Source: Verrucomicrobiota bacterium (GTDB taxonomy: Bacteria; Verrucomicrobiota; Verrucomicrobiia; Opitutales; Opitutaceae). From it: DNA of 39,332 bases. Below, piece after piece: positions 33,906 to 39,332 of the stretch. The notes beneath the pieces are model-generated. The model was not told the origin of the DNA, did not search any database, and was given only the letters and a program-made list of their open reading frames with translations. The stretch is taken from assembly GCA_963205455.1 (NCBI GenBank), contig CAUJJL010000148.1, positions 1-39,332 of the forward strand. Direction: 5' to 3'. The translations under genes were made by a program, and so were the position numbers. Position 1 is the first letter of the stretch; each line of letters starts with the position of its first letter.

Positions 33906-36308
33906 CTACTCGACGACGACGGTAAAGTTCTTCCCTTCCCATCGGCGGTCCCGTTTCCATTGAAAGGTAAACTCAACCACTGCGCCTGAAATCAGACGGT
34001 CAGTTGGCAGGTCCGCATGCCATGTCTCCAGGATGGGAATTGCCTTCGTATCCATTGTTTGGGTACTTGCCCATGCATCAGGCGACCAGATGACGGCCGC
34101 CTCGTCGGTTGCAACAATGCGCAGGATCTTTCCCGCAGGCATGCGTCGTATGGGATGGCGAAAGCTCCAGAGCTCATGTCGGCTTCGCACGGGATTCACC
34201 ACATAGCGCTGGTAGGCGGGTTCAATGCGGTCGAAACAGACTCCGTCGCGTGCGCTGCGCACCAGCGACACATATTCTGCGTGCGACCAGCACAGCGGCA
34301 TCGCCGCGCCTGTGGGATGACCGCGGCTGAGCCTTGCCTCAGGCAGGTCGGCATCATCCCAAAGCTGTTCGCTGATCATTCCCCCCGCGTTCGCAAAATT
34401 TTCCAACGCGGCGATAAATGGACCTGGGTCGCGTCCCGCAGCGAGTTCGTAGTGTCCGCGCTCGCCCGTCAAGATGGGCCAGCACCGTCCTACTCCCGTC
34501 CCATCAAATGCGCTGCCATCGTCTTTCTGCCCATACCCATCATGGTTGTAGCGCCGCCAGCTGGGCCCCTGCGGCAGATCGCGCTTCAGCACACGGTCGA
34601 TGACCTTGATCGACGCAAGCACGATCGGATCGCGCGCATCGCGAATGCCCAGTCTCACCAATTGCAGGAAGTCTCCCCCAACGATATTTCGCGCCGGATG
34701 GGCACCTCCTCCATTGGTTATCTCAAGCATGCCCGTGTTCGGATCGGCATGGGGATCGGGACATTGATAATCCGTCGGATTGATCCGGATGTAATGTCGG
34801 TGGCACCCTTCGACCAGGCTGCCGCGGTCGGTCACGGTCCAGTCCTCAAGATGCGACGCCAGCCAGTCGGCATATTCGAGAAGGAAGGAAGACGCATCGG
34901 GCTCCTCGCGCTGACGGGCAAGATCCGCGGCACAAACCAAGCCGGCGATCACGAACGCAAGGGTCGAGGGTGCATAGCCTGAATTTTCCTCCCATCGATC
35001 CTGACCCGTCACGGGCCCGTGCCTGACCAGAAAGGAAGCCGCCCGAAAGACCATGAAGCCGGGATCAAACCGCCCCAGCGCGACGCCCTCGCGATGCAAT
35101 CGCCACGCAAGCAGGATCGGGGCTGCCATCTCGTCCAATTGAATCCCGCACCAATACGCTTCTCCGTCTATCCAGCTATTCTGCGGAAACCTGCCATCGG
35201 GAAACTGGATGGCCGTCAGCCAAACGAGCGCCCGAAACGGTGTTCCTGTCTGCCCCGTCGCGAGCAAGGCCGTTGCGCTCTGAACAAGGTCGCGCGTCCA
35301 GACAAGGTGATAGCCGCCGAGGTCCTTGTCATCCTTGCTCTCGCCCCAGGGGATGCTCATCGACGCCACAATCGCCCCCTGAAAGGTCTTATCCTCGTGG
35401 GCGAGCAGGAGGCAGCGACTCAGACGGTAGAGGTTTCCACCATCAAACGTATGCGCGGTAAAGTCGTGCTGCTCTCCCACCATCGCCCGTTGCCACTGCC
35501 GCACATAGGCCTTGCGATGAACGTCGAAGGGCTCGGCGAGCGATTGCATCAGTTTCGCCACCGTGCTCTGCGAACTCCCTCCAAGGGCAATCGCAATCGA
35601 AAACTCGTTTCCTCCCCTGAGGTCAACTTCACCCGTGAGCGCAATGTTGCCCTCCTTGACCGTCGCGAACTGCCAGTCCATGCGGAAGTTGTCCATGAGA
35701 TCCTGCCAGCCATCGCTGGCACCCACGTAACCGACGGATCGCCGCACGAAATCGCTGCTGCAGCCCATGACGAGATGGAATTGGCCGCGACTCGCATGCA
35801 GAAACCGATCCCCCCCTTTCTCGGAGCACCAGCCAGAGTTTTCCGCCCCCTGTCTTCCCAAATGTGGCGCAAGCAGCGCATAGAGCCGGAGCTTCCCCTC
35901 GAGCGACGGATCGAGAATCTCAAGCCTGGTGTAAACAAGGACGACGGACCTGTGGGGATCCGTCAGGACGTGTTTGATCAGCCGGTATCGCCCGTTGCGG
36001 TCGGTATTTGTTATCCGATAGAGCGGGCAAGCCGTTTCCGGTAGCTCAAGCTGATGGTTCAGATCACGCTTCTCCTCGTGACAAAACGTTTCCCCGTCGC
36101 TGATCAGGAACTGAAAATCCCGCGTGTTTGGCTGATCGACCGTGGGATAGTAGATCTCGTTGATGATTCCATGGCTCAGTGTGAACCATACTTTGCAACC
36201 GGTATGGTAGGCGGTGCCCAGCCCCTCCTTGGCACTGGAAGACCACCTGGGTGTGATCCCGGGTGCTCCAAAGGCGTCCGGCAATGAACTCGCTGCGTTG
36301 GGATTCAC
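33906..36308 (-). CDS. GH15 glucan 1,4-alpha-glucosidase (glucoamylase type)
   Basis: An 800-residue glycosidase releasing glucose from the non-reducing ends of alpha-glucans. The N-terminal beta-sandwich (about 20-285) has the glucodextranase-like opening KVWFTLSHGIINEIYYPTVD and the RDFQFLISDGETFCHEEK segment. The (alpha/alpha)6 barrel starts near 310 with WGESKDDKDLGGYHLVWTRD (321-340). The general acid is in RWEENSGYAPST (Glu440/441) and the base in GGMISEQLWDD (Glu647), the two GH15 active-site patches. No signal peptide is visible, so it probably acts on internal glycogen or imported maltodextrins. It follows zwf by 101 bases on the same strand, suggesting coordinated glucose release and entry to the pentose phosphate pathway. 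Confidence 0.93.
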   Translation of the reverse strand: MNPNAASSLPDAFGAPGITPRWSSSAKEGLGTAYHTGCKVWFTLSHGIINEIYYPTVDQPNTRDFQFLISDGETFCHEEKRDLNHQLELPETACPLYRITNTDRNGRYRLIKHVLTDPHRSVVLVYTRLEILDPSLEGKLRLYALLAPHLGRQGAENSGWCSEKGGDRFLHASRGQFHLVMGCSSDFVRRSVGYVGASDGWQDLMDNFRMDWQFATVKEGNIALTGEVDLRGGNEFSIAIALGGSSQSTVAKLMQSLAEPFDVHRKAYVRQWQRAMVGEQHDFTAHTFDGGNLYRLSRCLLLAHEDKTFQGAIVASMSIPWGESKDDKDLGGYHLVWTRDLVQSATALLATGQTGTPFRALVWLTAIQFPDGRFPQNSWIDGEAYWCGIQLDEMAAPILLAWRLHREGVALGRFDPGFMVFRAASFLVRHGPVTGQDRWEENSGYAPSTLAFVIAGLVCAADLARQREEPDASSFLLEYADWLASHLEDWTVTDRGSLVEGCHRHYIRINPTDYQCPDPHADPNTGMLEITNGGGAHPARNIVGGDFLQLVRLGIRDARDPIVLASIKVIDRVLKRDLPQGPSWRRYNHDGYGQKDDGSAFDGTGVGRCWPILTGERGHYELAAGRDPGPFIAALENFANAGGMISEQLWDDADLPEARLSRGHPTGAAMPLCWSHAEYVSLVRSARDGVCFDRIEPAYQRYVVNPVRSRHELWSFRHPIRRMPAGKILRIVATDEAAVIWSPDAWASTQTMDTKAIPILETWHADLPTDRLISGAVVEFTFQWKRDRRWEGKNFTVVVE

Positions 36309-36409
36309 GGTGAATCAGCGTTGGCCCATCGGAGCCAAACGCAAGATTTCGCGATCCAACCACGAATACACGGCCTTCAGGAATCCATGGCCCCCACGAA
36401 CGGCACTGG

Positions 36410-37897
36410 TTACCACGAATGCCCCCCGGCACGAAGCAGGTCGTCCGCGGATGCAGGGCCACTCGATCCCGCCGCGTAGTTTGGAAATGACTCGGGCGTC
36501 ACCGTGCGCCAGGCATCCAAAACCGGCATCAGCGCCGACCACGCAGCTTCCACCTGATCACTGCGCATGAACAGCGTCGCATCATTGACCATCACATCGC
36601 GGAGCAGCGTCGCATAGGCCGGCGGCGAGGGAGTCTTGAACGCCTCACGATAGTTGAAATGCATGTCCACCTGCCGCAGGCGCATGAGGCTGCCCGGCAC
36701 CTTCGCATAGCAGCGCACGACAATGCCCTCCTCGGGCTGGATGCGCAAAGTCACCCGCGTCGGCTGCCAGGCCAACACCGCGTCCGTCGGAAACATGCGG
36801 TGCGGGACCGGCCGGAACTTCACGACAATCTCGGTGACCTGGCGCGCCATCCTTTTACCCGCGCGCAGGTAGAACGGCACATCCTGCCACCGCCAGTTGT
36901 CCACATGCAGCTTCAAGGCGGCATAGGTTTCCGTGGTCGAGTCAGGCGCGACGTCCTTCTCCTGCCGATATCCAGCGACCCGTTTGCCGCCCAACAATCC
37001 GCGTCCGTACTGCCCACGCACCGTATGGGTCGCTACCTCCTCGGGGGTAAACCGGCGGAGCGCATGCAGGACAGCAACCTTCTTATCGCGGATTTCGTCC
37101 GCATCGAAGGATACCGGTGCCTCCATGGCCACCAGACAGAGGAGCTGCATCAGGTGGTTCTGCACCATGTCACGCAACTCACCTGCCCGCTCAAAATATT
37201 TCCCCCGGTGTCCGACACCCACCTCTTCCGCCACGGTGATCGTGACGCAGTCAACATATCTCCGGTTCCAGATCGGCTCGAACATCGGATTGGCAAATCG
37301 GAATGCCAGGATGTTCTGCACCGTTTCTTTTCCGAGGTAGTGATCAATGCGGAAAATCTGCGGTTCCTGAAAGCTCTTCGTAAGCACGCCGTTCAATGCG
37401 CGCGCAGATTCCAGATCCGAACCAATCGGTTTCTCGACGACAATGCGCGCCCGCGCGCGATCACCCGCCAATCCGGATGTGGCGAGACGCCTTGGAATGA
37501 CACCTACAAGCGACGGAGGCGTGGCCAGGTGAAAAATGCGCACCGATTGCGCGCCCCATGCCTTGTCCAATTCCGTCAGCCTTTGGGCCAGGTCTCTATA
37601 GGTCTTCGCCGCACCGAATTCCGCGCGGAGATAGTGGATATGCGCTGAAAACCCCCTCCAGTCCTTCGGACGCATGCGCTGTGGCTTCGAAAATTGGCGT
37701 ACCCCCGCGCGCAGGCGCTCGCGCAAAGTCCGATCGCTGTATCCCGCGCGATCAACTGCAATGATCGCGAACCTGTCCGGCAGTTCGCCTTTCACATGGA
37801 GGTGAAAGAGCGACGGGATCAGCTTGCGCCAGGCAAGATCGCCACCACCACCGAATATGACAAACACAACGGGACCGGGTGAATTTGATGCATCCAT
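36410..37897 (-). CDS. zwf: Glucose-6-phosphate 1-dehydrogenase
   Basis: A 495-residue enzyme that oxidises glucose 6-phosphate to 6-phosphogluconolactone with NADP+ or NAD+. The substrate signature RIDHYLGKETVQN (183-195) is perfect, the catalytic His lies in MVQNHLMQLLCLVAMEAP, and VVEKPIGSDLESA and PFYLRAGKRM follow the family. The N-terminal dinucleotide loop is FGGGGDLAWRKLIPSLFHL (15-33); most family members have a Lys or Arg where Trp23 stands, a possible effect on cofactor choice. The start at 37897 gives the usual short leader; an upstream ATG at 37921 would add eight residues. It is the first gene of a probable zwf-GH15 operon. Confidence 0.95.
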   Translation of the reverse strand: MDASNSPGPVVFVIFGGGGDLAWRKLIPSLFHLHVKGELPDRFAIIAVDRAGYSDRTLRERLRAGVRQFSKPQRMRPKDWRGFSAHIHYLRAEFGAAKTYRDLAQRLTELDKAWGAQSVRIFHLATPPSLVGVIPRRLATSGLAGDRARARIVVEKPIGSDLESARALNGVLTKSFQEPQIFRIDHYLGKETVQNILAFRFANPMFEPIWNRRYVDCVTITVAEEVGVGHRGKYFERAGELRDMVQNHLMQLLCLVAMEAPVSFDADEIRDKKVAVLHALRRFTPEEVATHTVRGQYGRGLLGGKRVAGYRQEKDVAPDSTTETYAALKLHVDNWRWQDVPFYLRAGKRMARQVTEIVVKFRPVPHRMFPTDAVLAWQPTRVTLRIQPEEGIVVRCYAKVPGSLMRLRQVDMHFNYREAFKTPSPPAYATLLRDVMVNDATLFMRSDQVEAAWSALMPVLDAWRTVTPESFPNYAAGSSGPASADDLLRAGGHSW

Positions 37898-38564
37898 GAC
37901 AACGAACCCGCCCAGTTCCATCAGGCGGAGCCGCTCACACTACCCACCGTGCGCCGCCTGGTCAAGGTGCGCGGGCAATGCGGGCGATCGCCACTCATGG
38001 TCATTTGTTCAAAGAGAAGAAGTGATTGAGGGGGAAGGGAGTATGGCTTGGTTCTTCGCTAATTTCAGTGATTGAGACCGGACTAAACCAGGTCAGGTCG
38101 TGTGGCTTGTACTCAAGGATTTCTTCCCGCAATCCACGCCTAAACCAGGCCCTTACCTCCGAAGAGTATCCAGAATGGGTCATGTCACGCAGTTTGTATT
38201 TAGCGATTGAGAAGAGAGGTGATGTGTGCGAGGGATGGAATGGAGCGTTCTTCGGAGGCAGACGCCTTGATTTTGGCGTGGACTACAGCTTGTGACGGCT
38301 GCAGTTCAAACTACATAACCTGGCCCTTTATGAACGCCCTTCGGAAACCCACACGACGCCAGCGTAGCCCAGCGTGAACCCGGCTCCGGAGTGAACTGGG
38401 ACAGCATCCCATAGGGTTTGTTGAACGCGATTACCACGGATCAGTTCTGTTTCGAGACAAAGGTAGATTCAGAAATGCGTCTTCGGACACTTGAGAGAAT
38501 CTTCAAACCCGCAATTGACATCTCTATCTCCATGGAGGGGCACGCTTCGTCGTGACCTCCCTCG

Positions 38565-38662
38565 ATTCCGTGCAATCCGTGGTCAAGATCGGTTCGAAAG
38601 TTCGAGGTCCGACGTTCGAGGTTCGATCCATTTGACCACGGAATGCACAGAGTGCACGGAAT
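38565..38662. repeat. Inverted copies of a dispersed 'gtgcattccgtggtcaa' repeat
   Basis: The segment 38570-38586 (gtgcaatccgtggtcaa) is the reverse complement, with one mismatch, of 38632-38648 (ttgaccacggaatgcac). The right arm continues as agagtgcacggaat, adding a second gcac-type unit. The pair encloses about 45 bases with two further 'gttcgagg' units. In my recollection, similar 'ccacggaat' units recur between genes of several Verrucomicrobiota and other soil and aquatic bacteria, so this is probably a dispersed non-coding repeat. Confidence 0.6.
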
Positions 38663-38747
38663 ACAAACCGCCGAGCCTCAAGCCGTATTGACCGCAGATT
38701 ACACCGATAAAAACCGGATATTAGGCATCGGAAATAACTTGGACGGA

Positions 38748-38809
38748 CACGCTTCGTCGTGACCGGTACGAGAGGCCAAGCCAATGACGTCGGCCAAGCC
38801 AATGATGTC
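38748..38809. repeat. 17-bp direct repeat unit and adjacent 18-bp tandem pair
   Basis: cacgcttcgtcgtgacc at 38748-38764 repeats the sequence at 38541-38557 exactly. Ten bases later the 18-base unit beginning ggccaagccaatga occurs twice in tandem (38774-38791, 38792-38809) with one C/T difference. No protein product is likely. Confidence 0.7.
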
Positions 38810-38879
38810 ACGTCTTGATTCTTGACACGAGCATGTTGGCGTGATCCGCAAATTTGCCCGGTTGCTCACATGAAACTAA

Positions 38880-39332
38880 ACTTGCTCCCGTCCTCATGAC
38901 GATTGCGGACGGTTGGTCACCCAGGCGGACGCACGCAAAGGCGATACCGAATTCACGTACTTTTCGGGAAGCACATTCCTGAGCGCGATGATTGATCCAG
39001 CGGATCTGGCGGCGAGCCGGGTCACCGAGGTTTATCAATACAACGCCGCCGGGCGTCGCATCACCGTTACGGATACCCTGAACCAGACCCGAAGATTTGA
39101 CTACGACCTTCATGGGCGTGTCGTCAGAGAGTGGGGTTCTGCCTCGTATCCGGTTGAGCGGATCTATTGCTCGTGTGGCAAGATCGCGGAACTGCGCACC
39201 TATCGCGGCGGCAGCGGCTGGGACGGTGCCGCGTGGCCGACGGCGACGGCGGGCTCCTTTGACAAGACAACCTGGACCTATGGGACAACGACGGGGTTGC
39301 TCTTGGCCAAGACCGATGCCAACAATGCCAGC
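38880..39332 (+). pseudogene. RHS/YD-repeat protein fragment, 5' truncated, runs off window
   Basis: The frame with codons starting at 38880 is open to the window end, and an upstream stop lies at 38877. From about 38919 it reads like an RHS interior: TQADARKGDTEFTYFSGST, then VYQYNAAGRRITVTDTLNQT, RRFDYDLHGRVVREWGSASY and TYRGGSGWDGAAWP, with YD-type repeats such as FDYDLHGRVV. RHS proteins are large secreted or surface shells for toxins, with an N-terminal export region that is absent here. There is no family-like start; ATG 38988 lies inside a repeat. The piece therefore looks like the interior of an RHS gene joined to degraded DNA, or a displaced RHS tip cassette. The 3' end is outside the window, so its completeness downstream is unknown. 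Confidence 0.7.

Larger units (their letters stand above)
37922..38879. other. Non-coding, repeat-bearing region upstream of zwf
   Basis: Nearly 1 kb without a credible gene. Short frames such as 38026-38295 lack recognisable features. Scattered elements are the inverted repeat at 38565-38662, a 17-bp direct repeat (38541-38557 and 38748-38764, cacgcttcgtcgtgacc) and an 18-bp tandem pair (38774-38791 and 38792-38809, one mismatch). The texture suggests degraded sequence between zwf and an RHS locus. Confidence 0.6.

Noticed and set aside
36659..37648. 329-residue plus-strand open frame
   Set aside because: His/Arg-rich shadow of zwf, which has the full RIDHYLGKETVQN signature.
38001..38295. 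Small overlapping open frames on both strands
   Set aside because: No recognisable motif, no ribosome binding site and a setting of degraded repeat-bearing DNA.
38541..38809. CRISPR array
   Set aside because: The repeats are too few, of different kinds and irregularly spaced, and no cas gene is in the window.

Overview
The window is a GC-rich bacterial chromosome segment with mostly housekeeping genes on both strands. It most likely comes from a Verrucomicrobiota (PVC-group) bacterium, perhaps near Opitutaceae. The hints are a MamK-like actin, the long three-domain IspG, a large DUF748/AsmA-like protein, an RHS/YD-repeat fragment, starts with few clear Shine-Dalgarno sites, and dispersed 'ccacggaat-gcac' intergenic repeats. 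The taxonomic call is inference from gene content, and no 16S rRNA gene or tRNA is visible.

Layout. 1-1682: end of an MFS transporter and a membrane-anchored coiled-coil protein. 1804-2435: rplU-rpmA with a clear terminator. 2752-3915: an actin of the MamK/MreB type. 4010-7701 (minus): ruvB, a divergent murA, and an Arg/Gly-rich disordered protein with its own terminator. 7980-13537: an all-alpha dUTPase-like enzyme, a 1043-residue DUF748 protein, a decayed toxin-antitoxin remnant and ettA. 13573-16232: a CHASE3 membrane sensor (minus), an exported MsrA and a CE7 carbohydrate esterase. 16374-22978: uppS-cdsA-dxr-rseP-ispG, joining isoprenoid precursor synthesis (dxr, ispG), the undecaprenyl carrier (uppS), phospholipid synthesis (cdsA) and envelope-stress proteolysis (rseP). 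22979-24828: dnaA and its upstream region with DnaA-box-like sites. 25005-28959: a conserved hypothetical, a secreted S9 peptidase and dprA.

28735-30275 is the most unusual stretch. The 5' end of dprA and its upstream sequence (280 bp) occurs twice, about 1.26 kb apart and about 97% identical. A DUF433/DUF5615 toxin-antitoxin pair lies between the copies. The truncated dprA copy, the antitoxin gene and the toxin gene are joined by two successive 4-base ATGA overlaps, so the duplicated dprA start now heads the toxin-antitoxin operon. All three differences inside the shared coding part are silent, which suggests recombination between diverged alleles rather than a recent tandem copy.

30394-37897: a cyclophilin, alanine dehydrogenase (minus), a putative Na+/H+ antiporter, and the pair zwf-GH15 glucoamylase (minus). 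37922-39332: about 1 kb of non-coding DNA with inverted and direct repeats, leading into an RHS-repeat coding fragment that has no N-terminus and runs off the window.
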